From Theobroma cacao (Eukaryota; Streptophyta; Magnoliopsida; Malvales; Malvaceae): a stretch of 64,000 bases of DNA. Location: NCBI RefSeq assembly GCF_000208745.1, contig NC_030854.1, positions 37,331,355 to 37,395,354 of the forward strand, given 5' to 3'. Under the pieces are notes generated by a model. That model saw only the letters and a list, made by a program, of their open reading frames with translations. It made no database searches and was not told the DNA's origin. The first letter of the stretch is position 1. Every line of letters begins with the position of its first letter. The translations under genes and the position numbers were made by a program. Of the stretch, positions 25,321 through 38,913 are shown in pieces.

Positions 25321-28300
25321 AATTTCTGATTTTACTGCTCCCTAACTAGAACACTTTCTTGGTCAGAATGATTGATTTCATGCTTGTCAGTTGTATGATA
25401 GTCTTGGCTGGGATTTCTTCTGTGTTAGGATGTCTTATGACAGACTTCAGAATCCTTTTCAGCTGACCAAGTGATCAATGTCTAGTTCTATGTCACCTAA
25501 ACTCTGCTGGCCTCCAAGTTTTCAGTAATGAAAGCATCATTTACTGTCTAGAAACCATTTTTTTAGCAGGATAATATGCTGAAAGTCTTCGGACTTAATA
25601 ATTCTAGTGGGAGAATGATGCTTTCATATGTCATATAAGTGCCATTCATGTTTCTTACTGTTCTTTGGTGCTTAAGGATTGAGAATAAATATCACTATGC
25701 TTGTCCTGGATTATACCATTCTAATCATAGGATGAAACCAAGAAAATTATGAATCTGTTGGGTTCATCTAGTTTTCCAACAGTTATACGGTAGCAGCCAA
25801 GCCAATCATACAGGTTTACATACACTACAAACCTCAAGAAAAATCCAATTACTAGCCCAATCCCAAATTGGCAATTGGGTTGGGTTCTTTGAGTTTGTCC
25901 AGGCAAAGAATCGCATTTCTTTCTTAGACAAATTGATGGCTATGGATGGTCCACTTCCATCAAATTTACTTATTAACAACTATTAGGTGATGGCCACTTG
26001 ACACCTTGCACACCTATTAATCATAATGATAGCATGAATTATATAACTTTTGACCCCTTTTTAATCACCAAGAGGAAAGCATTACTATTCAAACTTTCCA
26101 AGATTTTTAATCAAAATCTTACCCTTAATCATTTTGAGCCAAGCCATAAGTTCTTACTTAGATTTTAGGAGAAAAAGATTGGCACCTAGTCAATATGCTA
26201 TCTCCTAACCTCTGTTCTAATACCCACATAATTATGCCTAAATCATCCTTTAAAAGGAAGAAAAAAAAATGTAGAAAAATTTGCAATTTGTTTGTTTCAA
26301 TTTATTTTTTTTCTCTGACCTTTTTTTGGTATGGCCAAAACAAAATAATACATTGAGGAAATGACTCCACACACAACACCAAAACCCATGGATCCTTCTC
26401 TTTTTGATTGGATTGCTTTGGGGATGGGACCCCAATACTTCATTTTCACTAGGGTTGGACAATAAACATTAACAATAAATCCCAATGGAGAGACTCTTCA
26501 ATCATGCACCCTCAAAACCCCCTACCAACACAACAAACCCACTTGTGCTTCTCTCAATTGGATGTGAAATCTCATAAATCAAATCTTTTTTGCACCAAAG
26601 CCACAACAATAACTTTCTTATTCTTTTGCCAATGCATTGCATCTTCATGGGAAATCAATTATCATATAGATATGATGTTTTGACTATGTTTACTTTATTT
26701 CAAATTTTAAATTTCATTTAGTGGGTAGTTAAAGTTTAGGTTACTGCTTGGTATGAGACCAACAATCATTAGGTCCAATATATTATTTTAAATAAAAAGT
26801 TTATTTAACAACACCAATCCCCAATTTACTTTACTAACCTTTGATTTATTTTGTTAATCTTTTCGAGGTTTATTGTTATTTGTTCGCTGCCGATATAGAT
26901 AATCACCACTAATTAACATTATAATAAATAATCATTTATTATGTAACATAAGGATAAGATGGCAAGGTGCACATTATAATGAATTATTGAATGCTAGAGG
27001 CAATGCATAATTTAGGCACTAGCCTTTGATCCTTCAACTACTAGGTCTTAGGGTTTTTTTCTTTTTTTTTTTTTAATTTTTGAGATACTAGATTGATATT
27101 AAATTTCTAATATGTAAAAGGAATTGAACAAGAACAAATATTGAACTGGTTGGTTTTTTGTGATGGAAAAAAATTCTCCCCTTTTGCTGATATTGACAAT
27201 TAACCTTCCCTTAGTCATATCCATGCATCCATGCACTTAGTATGTCGGCAATTATCATATATATTTTCGTGTTCAATGTGATGAAACATAATTTCTACGT
27301 AAAATAGTTCGTATTATGTATGTACATGTACATATATATAAATATACATATAAATACAAATAACATGCATATAAAAACGTCAATTTAATCTAACCGTTGG
27401 TATCTTAATCCCAATACAAGGTTAAAGTCCAACTTTGATCGCATTAATTTCTTTGACTTTGCTTCGGTTTACGTTAATTTTATGTATATATGTATGTATG
27501 TATGTACGTTTACGTAAAATATCGAGAAAGACAAAGGGTGATATAGGGAATACAAAATGTGGGTTTTGAAGTTTTCAAAATATGGGGGCAATGTTGTGAA
27601 GGGACCCATTGACAAAGGTGTTGAGTGGTATATATAACACATAACAACCACCAACTTAGATTCCAAAGACTTTTGTCGGTTCAATCATTCTAATTTCTTT
27701 GGGATATTTCAAGTGAAAATATAAAAGTTTTTAAAGATTATGATTAAGGAATTGCAAACATTAAAGCATAAGTATAATTAATAAGAATAAAAAAACAGAT
27801 AAGAATAGCCTTCTTGCATACTTGTAATCCAATGTCTCCTATGCTATAAATTTCATTTGATTACATAACATAATGTTTTATTCTTACAAAATTGACAAAT
27901 AAAATAAATTAAAAAATAGTATTAAAACAATAAAAAAGCTTGGGTTTATTGAGAAGGTAAAAGCTTTAGTTAGGGTTTGGTGGTGAGCAGGACATGACTT
28001 TGGAGTCTTGACCATGGTAGGTAGCAAGTATGCAACAAATTAATGTCTTATTAATCTTTTTTTTTTCCTTTTTTTGGTCTTTATGACATTGAATATAAAG
28101 GATAAACTATACTTATGTCCGTTTTAATTTTAATTTTTTTCTCGTAACATCATGTGTTTTTTTTTTTCTCGATTAGTATCTTGTGAATAAGTTCAATTCT
28201 TATAAAGAGTTATACTGTTAATTTATTTGATAAAATTATCAAAATATTTTAAATTTAAAAATTAATTTATCGATTCACACTTAAAATATTTCAAAATAAC

Positions 28301-29424
28301 TTATCCATAGAGTATTAATTAAAAAAAATTAAAATTCGAAAAGTATAGATAGAGTTATGTACGATAAGATGTGATTATTTTTAAGTTTTAAAATTAGTAT
28401 GTATTATTTTCCCTCACATTAGGGTTCAAAATTGTTAAAAGAAAATAATATATATATATATAAAAAAAGACTTTTTCATATTTCTTTTTATTATTATTAT
28501 TTGATGGGAATCTTAAATCTCATGTGTTTTTGCTCAAATTCTGCTTAATGGAAACACAAGACAAACAAGGGTGTTCCTTTTCCCAGAAATGGGAGGGAAA
28601 TTTTAGAAGGCAAATAGAGGGAAAAAGAATACAGTGGAAAGAGAAGGACAAGAATCTCTTTCAAGAGAAAAGTGTTTTCCCCCATTTTCATAGAATCCAT
28701 TGGTAAAAGGGATAATAATGGAAAACAAGGTCACGTGCATGCTGGAATCCATCATCTTATCCCCCCTGTTAGCTGGCGTGGCTAAGACCCCAAAAAAGAA
28801 ATATCCAAATTCTAGAAAAAGTATAAAACATCAGTACTAATACTAGATTTATTCTAATAAATATTTTAATATTGGTAATAGGATTCTTAGTACATAGATT
28901 CTTTGAGGAAATGTCCTTGCAGATCGGAAGCAGCCAAGAAATGGGTTTTTGATTTTTTGTTTCTGTTTTTGATACTAAAATGTAAGTTGGTCATGGGATT
29001 TTCATGTCCTAACCAACATGAAATAGTTGCAATGACCTAAGGGGCAGGATTGTTCCATTAGGATTTGACAGATTTCCAATAGCAAACAAGGTTAGAAACA
29101 GGAGACATTGCCTAGTTGTCTTAGGATTCTAGTTTGGTTCAATTTAAGTACAAAGAAGGCCAGTGTCTTATGGCAAAAAGAGAAGACAAAACTGAAGCAT
29201 AGAGAAAAGGATATGTCATAAAATTGCAGAGGGGAAAGCCCATAACCTATAATATTAGGTATATAATTATGCCACTAAAATGCCTCAAGAAATAAGGGAA
29301 TTACTACAATACTAGTGAAGAATTTTCTTCAAATTTTTTTTTCCTATCTAAACTTTGATTTACATTAGGGAATGGGGGTTTCAAAAAGGAAGGGAAAGAG
29401 AAGAGAAAAAAGGAAAAAAAGTCA
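25321..29424. other. Gene-free spacer between the GH17 and GATA genes
   Basis: Four kilobases without a supportable gene. The right end probably holds the GATA gene's 3' UTR and downstream region. There is a TATG-type microsatellite near 27481-27508 and several AT tracts. Open frames of 60-71 codons show no domain and no splice-compatible neighbours. Confidence 0.45.
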
Positions 29425-30545
29425 TCACTGCTCACTAGGAATTGAAGACAGCAAAGCCATCCTCATCTCCATCACTTTCTTGTGAGAATTGGAGTGCAAA
29501 TAGCTCACAAAAGTAGGGCTTTTTGCTGGCCTATACTCTGGCAGCAACCTCCCTGATTTGTACCTCACCCCACATGCATTGCATAGAGTCTTTGGACCCA
29601 ATGGTCCAGCTCTCCACTGTGGGGTCCTTTGTGCTAAGCAATGGGTGCACCTCCTTGGCTGCTGCTGCTGCTGCTGACCACTATTCCCCTCTAGGCTTCC
29701 CAAACTCTCTTTGCACACCACCACCGTCTTCTCCCCTTCCATTTCCTCTTTCTTTGATTCTTCTGTCTCACTATTTCCCCTCATGTTGCTGCTACTATTG
29801 TTGCTGTCATCTTCCTTTTTGGGCACAATGAGTTCACTGTCAGCTAACCAATATGCTTGTTGAAGCAAAGGGGGGTCTGAGCTAGCCAAGTGGAGGTTTT
29901 GGTTATGTGAGTTTAGTTGATATGACCAGCTGGTAAATGGGTTCATTTTGGTTTTGGATAACGTTGTGGCAGCCACCCTCTTTCTTTTGCTTCTAGCCTT
30001 GCCTGGAACTACAAATTTCTGCAAGGAAGGTGGAATAATTTGTTGGGGCTTCTGCTGCAAGGATTGTGCAGGCTTTGTTGCAGTTGTTGTACTTTTGTTC
30101 TGAACATTTGTAGTTGCTGCTACTGGGATGCAGTTCCCTGTGCTGGATAAACAGTCCTCTACAAATATAGACAACCATTCCAAGCTTTTATCCACTTCCT
30201 GCAATTTGTTTAGCCACAAAAGCAACACTTTAAACTCATCAAAACAAAAAGAAAGACAAAAACTTTAACAAAACCTTCTCTTCTGTTCCCATTTAGTTAT
30301 ACAAATGCTGTACACAAGCAAGAAATAAGAGGAAAAAAAAAAAGGAAGAGAATCCAGGACTGTGGGTAGCCATGCAATAAGAGAAAGGGAGAAAGGAAGA
30401 GCAAACTGACCGTATTCTGAGCAGGGAAAAGGTCATCAAGGGTGCCAGTGGTGGCTAAGGTAGCACCAAGTTTGGAGCAAGGAGAAGAAAGGACTTGCTC
30501 TTGGTGGTACTCACCGGAGACTGACACATTTTGGCAAAAATCCAT
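29425..30545 (-). CDS. Class A (subfamily I) GATA zinc-finger transcription factor
   Basis: Two exons on the minus strand, 30545-30411 and 30198-29425, encode 302 residues. An ATG five codons upstream (30560) is also in frame; the start MDFCQNVSV fits better because related class A factors begin near this conserved segment. Residues about 229-254 are a plant GATA finger, C-x2-C-x18-C-x2-C, containing [19 protein letters not shown]. The tail YRPAKSPTF plus [13 protein letters not shown] is characteristic of the class. Upstream lie a basic KARSKRKR segment (likely NLS), an acidic Glu/Lys stretch and six glutamines encoded by a CTG/CAG tract at about 29658-29676. It should bind WGATAR sites in the nucleus; plant members act in light, growth and cell-wall programmes. 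I cannot assign the Arabidopsis orthologue number. Confidence 0.93.
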
Positions 30546-30863
30546 ACCAACAAAAACCAAAACAAAAGGGAAAGAAAAAGAAAAAATTGTACTTTCTTGT
30601 TACCCTCCAAGAGAGAAAGTGAAAGATAGAAACTTGAAACGAAAACTCTTGAAGAGAGGAAGAAAATGTTGGTGTATAGGAATAGGACTATAGAGAGTAG
30701 TAAGGGGGCTTTGCTAAGCTGTCTTCAATTTTGGCCCCCTTTATGGCCTGGTTTTCTGTCGGCAGATAAAGCTAAAGAACACAATCAAAGCTTATTCAAT
30801 CACAAGGAAAAAAGGAAAAAAAATACAAAAGAATTGCCCCCATATCCCTCTCTTTCCTACTGC

Positions 30864-30882
30864 TTAAATATATATATATAAG
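30864..30882 (-). promoter_or_regulatory. TATA box of the GATA gene
   Basis: On the minus strand TTATATATATATATTTAAG lies about 320 bp upstream of the chosen ATG. With a start about 30 bp downstream the leader would be near 290 nt. The leader is AG-rich on the plus strand, i.e. CT-rich in the transcript. Confidence 0.5.
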
Positions 30883-33800
30883 GTGATAAGAATTAGAACT
30901 GTTTTTCCTTTTTTTTTTATCTTTTTTCTTGGTTTTTGTAAATTAATATACTAGGACAGGTGACAATTTTTGAATTTGGGTTTTTCTTTTTTTATTTATT
31001 TTAAAATTTTAGTATTGGTTTTGAATTTGGGTACATAAGGTTAGGGAGGGAGAGTGGAGAGAGACTTTTGAGTGCAGCTGTGGAGAAGGTTTTGATCAGT
31101 GGGGCCAGAAATCTGAGGCCTGCTCTGGTAAAAGAAAGGCCACTGGCATCTCTCTCAAAACTACAAAAAAAGAAAAGATAAAGAGGAATAATGAAAGAGG
31201 GGGAGGGGGTGGGGGAGCTAATGAGACCAGGAAGGCAAAGTACTAACATTAACAGTGTGAGCTTGCACAGTACAATAATCTGCTAGATTCTTAAATGAAA
31301 GTTTAACTTCCTTTCTTCTTCCTTGGCCAAAATAAAAGGTGCAAAAATAGAAAAGAAAAAACTTTCTTAAACCAGCTTTTATCAGGTGATGTTGATCTTG
31401 CAGAAGGCTGCATGGAGGGATGGAAATATGTTAAAGGTGGGGAACCAATAACTTTGCTGATCATAGTCATTTGTTACACTATGAATGTTCATTTTATCAA
31501 ATGATCTATTGTCAGTCAATCTTTCTAACGTTAGGCCCTGGATATTTTGGGGGTTGCAGCCTTATTCAGAAGAGTCCCATCTTTGATATTCGCAGTGATC
31601 AAACTGTATCTTTCTGTAATTCCATGGCCATTGGAGTTTCAAAATATATGATTCCAACCCTTGTAATCTTTTTGAAGGCAAAGTTTGATTTTGGGTTTTT
31701 CTTCAAGCAGCATTTGCTTATACATTTTCAACCTTCCAGTTAATAATATGTTGCTATACTTTCCAAGAAAGTTGCCTGAATTATTTCTGAAGACCCTGTC
31801 TTTAAATTTGGCTGTTCCCTGCTAATGAATGCCGTCACATGCTAACAAGCTGTCCTTGTAAATCAGATTTTCATGACTCTGTCCTTAATAAATCTAATTA
31901 ATGGGAAAACAAAAAACAGGAACCACTAGCTAATATAGCTGAAAAGGACACTTCACTCTTGGGGTCCAAAAACTCAATGGCAGGGAAGAGAAGTGAACCC
32001 CTTGGCAGGAGGTTAAGTCTGTATCAGGGAAGAAGGTTTGTAGAAATTAAACATGGGATCCACAAAATATGTATGCTTGGTGGGTCAATGTGTTAGAATT
32101 TTATGTTTATATACAGATGAATGTATTGCAAAGGAATAGTAGTTTCTGATAATGGTCTAATCCTTATTGGCAAGGCACTGCTACCTCCTTGGCTGTTCTA
32201 TAATCCTCACTCCTAGTACAATTACTCTGTGGTATATAGGTAAAGTATTAGATACAGATATGTATCCTACAAGATTCCTTTAATTTTTTATAAATTTTTT
32301 TTATATATTTGGTGAGTCGAACCTCTATTTTTATATTTATCATATATGTATTGAACACATACTTAAAAAAAAGAAAAGAATGGAAAACAACATACAATGT
32401 ATATATACGTCAAAGGTATATATATTATGAATCAAGATGATACATCCATGGACCCCACATCACCACATCAGCCATTATCAGATAGCTTGAAGCATGTCCC
32501 CCTCAACTGGTGAATCACTACACTGTCAATGAACAGTAATTCAGTTCAACCAACATGCTGGCCACCTTGATCACCAGCCATGTGATTACACTAGAAAATT
32601 TGAACATTTCCCTCATCACCCATCTCCCTCTTCACCTTGCCCTATTTTGGCCATATAGAAATAACCCCCATTGATCAGCTTTCCTTCTCTTTTTTTCTTG
32701 CAAATTATGTTATACTAAAGACAAAGTTACATACTCTCCCTCTTTTCCAATTCAATGTATTACCCTTCAATCTCATAATCAAGTAATTAGCAAATCTTAG
32801 TTCCAGTTTTGTACAAAAGAGTTATGTTAAAATTTTTGAATCAATTGAGTGAAATAATTTTGAGTATTCTCTATAATTTGGCTGGACTAGTCAGGGCTGC
32901 AATTCTGTCTGGCAATGGGACAGAGTCATCCCCAACTGCTACCCTTCAATGTAGAAATAGGACAATGCAAACAATAATTGTAGGAGAGTGAGGGTGAGAA
33001 AGTTTGAATAACAATAATGAAGCAAGGAGGGGGAAAAATGTGGCTAAAGGATATGATTCTGTCCAGACAGATGCTCAAAAGTCCACAAGCATGACAACAA
33101 CAGTCCCCCCCTCTCCCCTTTCCCATCTCTTTCTCCATAATGAAAATTTGAAACATAAAAAAAGAAGAGCAGAACATATGCTCCTTGGGATTCCATGCGA
33201 GTCTGCCTAATCTTTGTATGATGACCTGTTTTGGGATTCTGCAGCAATTTTCAAGTTTCATATCTGTACTCTCAAGTTGAACTTGATGTCACATTAATGG
33301 TTGCAAAATCATGAAAAGGGACTAATAGAAAGAGAACATAGAGAGGGTTTGAACTTTAACTCTTTCTTTTGAATGTAAATTTTGAATACTGATAAGATAT
33401 TAACTTCGTTAGTAGGGTCGGATAGACCATTTCTTACTAAAAATTAACTCAAATATCTGAGTATTGTTTGATGAGCAGCCAGCAAGAGATAGTTGAGCTT
33501 GAGCTGTATGCAAATAAGGTCACAGGAAATATGCCTCATTCCAGCATATCAGAGTGCATGTTACCACCATGTTGTCAAGTCAATGGATTCGGCCATCAGT
33601 CTTTGACTTAAGATTTTGCAATTATCTTTCCTTTGTCCCTTTCCAGAGGAGCCATGATATGACTTTAAAAAGTGATAAACAGAATTATGAGCAATGCATC
33701 CAAATCATTTTGAGTTCTTTGTAACTCTCACCAATGACTAGTTCTGCTATCGAAAAAGAAGTATATTCACATGGAAAAACAAAATGAAAGAGAATGGAGG

Positions 33801-34103
33801 GGTTTGTTAAAATGATCATCAATTATTTAATCATCAGTAACTTGATACACTGCTATTGGTAACTAGATCTAGGGGGTAAAGTGGTTGGCCTTAAAAACAT
33901 TGCCAAATAAAATCCTAAAAGTATATGAATATACTAAGTTAAGCATTTACCAGACATGAATACATCCTATTCATGAATCATAAGAGAAGAGGGTTTCGGT
34001 GCTTTACATGAAATACAAGACAACTTTTGTCACAGTTTAGAAGTGAGCGATGATTTAATATGTACGAAATATAAGTGTAAGGCACTAGCAGTATGGATGG
34101 ATG
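30883..34103. other. Spacer between the GATA and HNH genes
   Basis: No gene is supported. A guanine-rich stretch near 31199-31217 (three runs of five G) lies about 320 bp upstream of the GATA TATA box. Remaining open frames are short, unspliced and domain-free. The right end should hold the 3' UTR of the HNH gene, which is read leftward. Confidence 0.45.
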
Positions 34104-37100
34104 TCAAGGCTCTGTGGAAGGGGAGAGATATTGACGCCATTCTTCAGGTGTCCCATTTCTCTTCCTCAACATCCTTATTGCTGCACTTGTTAGGGGTATG
34201 GCAAGTATGTCATAATCCTTTGGGACCTGGACAATCAAGGGGACAAGATCGTAGTTCTCAAAGACGAAATCGTTGTCATGTTAATAGCCATCTATCAAAA
34301 GTTAATGCAGAAAAACTTGAGATTTTTCATGATTATCTCAATGTCATCCTTTTGTTCATTCACATCTAGAAAAGAGACAAAGGTGATGCCATCTGTGGAC
34401 TATGCTCTTCTCTCTCTCTCTCTCTCTCTCCATCTCTTTTTTTGTTTGCCAAAGGCTATCTATAGCTGGAAAACCCAGTTTCCCGTACACGATTTTACAC
34501 AAATGAAGCTTGTGCAGTTTCATGAGAGTAGGTGAAATACCTTGGGGACCTTAATCAGCTTCATATTTGCTTCCTCCAGAGTTTTTTGACCCTTCTTTGA
34601 ATTGCACTTGGCACAAGCAGCGACCTGTACCAGACACACAAAAGATAAAACTATAAAGATTTGTACATTCATGGTGGTTAGAACTGGGACATCTTAAACT
34701 CTCTTTCAATCAGGTTTCCTATGGTTCCAGAACATAAAACAAAGTAGAAAACAAATCCCTCATTCATAATTAAGACTATGGGTTGGTTTGACAAAAGTGT
34801 TTTTATTGAAATGTTTAAAGTAATGGCAATCAAATGTAGCTCTTCATCAAAATTTTCTGTCATTTCATCCAAACTAATAAAAGGAAGAACCAATAGCTTC
34901 ATAAAAGATTATAAATCTTCGAAGACCAAAAATGTTTCTGCATTTTAACACCTCTAGTCATCTTCCACAGATTCCCCGTACAATGTTCCCCATCTTTTCT
35001 CAAAACTTGTCCTGCTTATATGTTTAATAAATAATTAGTAGGAAAGAAGCAAACAACTTTGAGCCACGAAGATGTAGGATTATTTTCATAGCATGAATAT
35101 TTTTGTGAGAAAGACTAAGCAACAAAAACGTTGTGTGTTTTACTGGAGAAAAAGAAACTTTCTTCCTCTTTGTTGTACTCTTGTATCACATTCTTCCTTT
35201 GTGTTTACTTCTTCTTAGTCTTGATTTTCAGTCAGATGAAAGGAAAATACATGACAGCAATGTATTTAACTCTTAAGCACCAATTGTAAGCTCAAACAAG
35301 AATAAATGGGGTAATCCACAAATATTGAATGACCTATCTGTTTAATTGGTCATCTTACCAGATTTTCCCATTTCCATTCCCCTCCTCTTGCAACTGGCAG
35401 AACATGGTCTATGGTCAAGTTCTCATGAGCAGAACAATACCTGTTGACAAAGGAAAAGCTTCGTTGTAAGGAAACAAACAATTGCCACTGAACTGAATTG
35501 ATAAGAGATCTTTCTTTGATACAGGAAGGAACAAGAAGTACAGAGGGTTGATTTAGAAATTATAATTACAATTATATATAATGTATGGGAAAACGAGAAC
35601 ACAGAAACAGGAGATTTACTTATTTTGATTTAGAAAAGTGTGAAAATTTTGTAGAACAAGAAAAGTTTCAATTAAAGAGTTAGAAAGAATTGACTGAAAA
35701 AGTGTCTGAGAGGTCAAGCAAATATGAGAGGTACAAGTCAATAAATTGAACCCAAAAATTTAGTAACAATAGGTCCAATGTTTTCTCTCAGTTCTGAAGT
35801 TACACATGCATATTGAGCAACCTCCACATCATAACATAGCAACATAATTAGCACAAATTTTTGAACATATACCCTCAAGATATCACTAATGTTATTTACC
35901 AGTTGATGTCTACAAAAGCTAGTGGTTTGTTTCTCATACTCAAAGATTTAGAGGGACAAACTTTGTGACCTAAAACAGGATTATATCCTATTTGTTGATG
36001 TGATAAGGTTAACTTGATAAGGGTAGTTTTTATGAGCACTTGTGACAAGTGTAATTGTAAACAACTTACTGACAAGTGAAGTTGTCCCTAAATAGAACAT
36101 TTTTGCGGCTAAGATTGGTTCTGATTCTTCTTCTCTTAACAACTTGCAGTAGATGGGGAACCTGGAAGAGTAAAGAATTAAGTCAATTCAAGTAGACTAA
36201 GTCATGTATGAAGATAAGGAACCTTAAGAAGAGAAGGTAAAGAGCCTTAAGCAGAGAAGTAGTGAAGCAACGAGAAAGTAATGGCGATAGAAAATTGCAA
36301 GAAGGATGCCACAGATCACAATAAATGATAAATGGTCCTCAACTTCATACCCTTAACACAGCTGGTATATAGAAAGATCCACTTGGAGAGTTCACGGTCT
36401 GATCATAATACTCTAGAACATCGGCCTGGATAAAAGCAAGGTAACTTAAATGCTGAAAAGAAGAATTCTATATGAAAAGGCAAAGAAGTAGATGAAGAGG
36501 TAATGCGTTATAAGTGTTTAAACAAGTAACCAATCAAAACGTAAAAATTACTTCATGTACTACAGATGAGCTATCTACAGTAAACATTGAGATTCTTGTT
36601 ATTTTTTGTAGGGGAAATCTGACACTAACCTACCACCATGCTTTTCAGACATTTTATCTTATCATATAATGAAAGGGAAAACAACAGGTACTCCAAATTA
36701 TAAGGAAATCACCCTTCACTAGCTTTCGTCATGTTGGATAACAATTTTAAAGAAGTAAACAACTGCAATAGCTGAAAACTAAAAAGCCTCACATGACTTC
36801 CAGCCAAACATCTAAAATGAAAAGGTGAGCCACAGTAGTTCAACCTTCTCCATGAACTCCAAACATATAGCACGCTTCCAGCAGACAACATTGACGGGCC
36901 TGGCAGGGGGTAACAAATGAGCAGATTAAAATCAAAACAAAACTAAGAAAGTAAGCCTAAATTATTAGAGAAGTAGCAAGAAAAGGCATATCATGTTGCG
37001 GGTTGAACACCAGGGAAAATGCTGTCAAATAATTAGCCATATGAACACCTTGAGAGAATTAATTGAGTTACTTCCTGATAATCAGCCACCAGACCCCTTT

Positions 37101-37818
37101 CAGATATTTCTAAACAGTGATAATTGATAACCTATAATACTGATTAGAGAAAATTGGAGAATGTAAGAATGGAATGGCAGAAAGCTAATACATTAAGCAA
37201 CAGAGAAGCATCTCTTTTAGACAAATAGTTTTGTTTAGCTTCAGGACTATAATTAATTTATTGAGCAATGGCCTTTGTTACATATTATTCAATATTCATT
37301 AGTTTACTGCATTCCCTTTCAAATCAGTTACAGAAACAAAAGATGAGAAGAATAAGTGCAAAAAGCTAAATCCATAACTCCGAGAAGGCAAGAACCCATG
37401 TTTCTAACAAATACCCAGCTGAAATAACAAAACAAAGCATCAAATCAAACAAGAAAAGATGAGTAGTTAAGAAGTGTTTTTACCTGTAAGAGATATCCAA
37501 AACAAGACCTCTAAAACAAGCCAAATTGCCAGTCTCAAAGTCACTATCATAATCCTCTTCATCATAAAATCCTTCATCACTCATGTTCGGACGAACCTTT
37601 GCATTAAATTTGCTGCCTTTCTTCAAAGAAGAAGAGAAGTATTGTCTTGTGGCTGTAGAACCAAGAAACCTGAGCCTACGCTGAGCCTGAAGTGATTTTA
37701 ACCCACCAGAACCACCAAAAACATTGCTAACAAGCTTATAATGAAAAGGGTCTTTTGGTTCAACCCCATCACCATGAAAGAGCAGCTTCAAACGTCCTTG
37801 CGGGGTGAATTGAGCCAT
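34104..37818 (-). CDS. HNH endonuclease domain protein
   Basis: Seven minus-strand exons join in frame: 37818-37484, 36899-36845, 36425-36351, 36161-36070, 35440-35359, 34624-34541 and 34226-34104, giving 281 residues. Residues 1-110 have no recognisable domain and include a very acidic stretch (DEGFYDEEDYDSDFE). Residues about 112-240 match the bacterial-type HNH module: RPVNVVCWKRAICLEF, then CQYCSAHENLTIDHVLPV, then a GGEWKWENLVAACAKCNSKK segment with two CxxC pairs (zinc), the DH catalytic step and the EN/CN asparagines. The tail contains IPLTSAAIRML. Closely similar proteins occur in cyanobacteria and across plants. The reaction is expected to be metal-dependent DNA cleavage, but substrate and location are unknown; I see no clear chloroplast transit peptide. 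Intron 6 carries a CT microsatellite. Confidence 0.88.
34407..34433. repeat. (CT)n microsatellite in HNH intron 6
   Basis: A run of about 12 CT units (plus strand) inside the last intron of the minus-strand HNH gene. Similar CT runs occur in NOT3 introns near 10439 and 12135. Confidence 0.85.
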
Positions 37819-38913
37819 TAACTACAACCAAGATTTTGCTCTAGTTCTCAGAAGCTTGTTTATGGTAGTTAATGTTGTTGTTCCAGGATGCTTTAGTACC
37901 AAACACAGAGAGAAAAGAGAGCAAGGAACCGTTTCTATTTCTTGGAAGAAAGAACCGAAAGAGAAAGGAAAGGCTTGAGTTTCAAAGAAAAAACCGTTGC
38001 CACAAAATATTTTGGCATGTGCTCCCGCTGCACAGGGAATATCTTCTTCACATTCAACTAAATGACAAATATACCCACCTTTCTCTGTTTTCCTTCAAAT
38101 TTTCACAAGAGCAAGAAGGACCATAGCTTTTTAGTCTTTTAGACTAGTATAAATTGGAAGATAGTGGGAAGGTCCATGGAACATTAGATGTAGAATTCCC
38201 AAGTAAAAGGGAAACTAAAAATCTTATTAAGTCACTCTTCTCTTCAATCAAGTCTTGAGTTATTTTACCTTATCCAATGTTTGCACGTACATCCAAATGA
38301 AAGAATAAAAGGCAAAAATGAAAAGTGTCAATCAAGTAACATTACATATATTTCCAAGTTTTTCTTCTTTCTCTAAAATCTAATTTACAAGGTTTCAGCA
38401 TTTTCTAACACAGGAGGTACAAATTAATAATATGGTATAGTTTTCAGCAAACATGCCAACCTAGAATAAAGAGTGTCAAGGGTCAAAATTGGAATGAAGT
38501 CTCTATTATTTAAATAAAATGTCTACAACAGGTAACCCTGATGTTCCTTTCAGTCTGCTCCTTCCCTCCCAGATTACTAATTACACGATGATTTGCATCC
38601 CTGTAAGTGCTGGAAGGGTAATAGATCAAGACTAAAAGTTCTTTTAAGGAAAACAGACAACCCCATATGACAACCACAGCCAAAAAGCCATGTGCCAATC
38701 CCCCATTCTTCATATATTCACACTTCAAATCCAACTCCCACCACCATGGCAGAGAAAAACCCACTATCCACAACAGAGTCAAGGTCCCATTCGTATGTAT
38801 ATCTGTCAGCGAATTAAGGATCAGTCAGAGGCCATTTTCAAAACATTCTTATGCAATAAATGAAAGAGGTAACACTAGTCAATCACTTCAGAGAGAAAGA
38901 TAGGTGTAGCTTC
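37819..38913. other. HNH leader/promoter and TBP 3' UTR
   Basis: The TBP stop codon and the HNH start codon are about 1.1 kb apart on the same strand. No other gene is evident. GTAGG directly after the last TBP Trp codon could act as a splice donor, so the TBP 3' UTR may be spliced. Confidence 0.4.

Noticed and set aside
27481..27508. TATG repeats as a regulatory element
   Set aside because: A simple short microsatellite with imperfect units; no gene start near it.
30442..30881. Plus-strand frames over the GATA leader
   Set aside because: They are antisense to GATA exon 1 and its CT-rich leader and have no independent support.
31199..31217. Possible G-quadruplex upstream of the GATA gene
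   Set aside because: Only three long G runs are present; a fourth run of three or more is missing nearby, so folding is doubtful.
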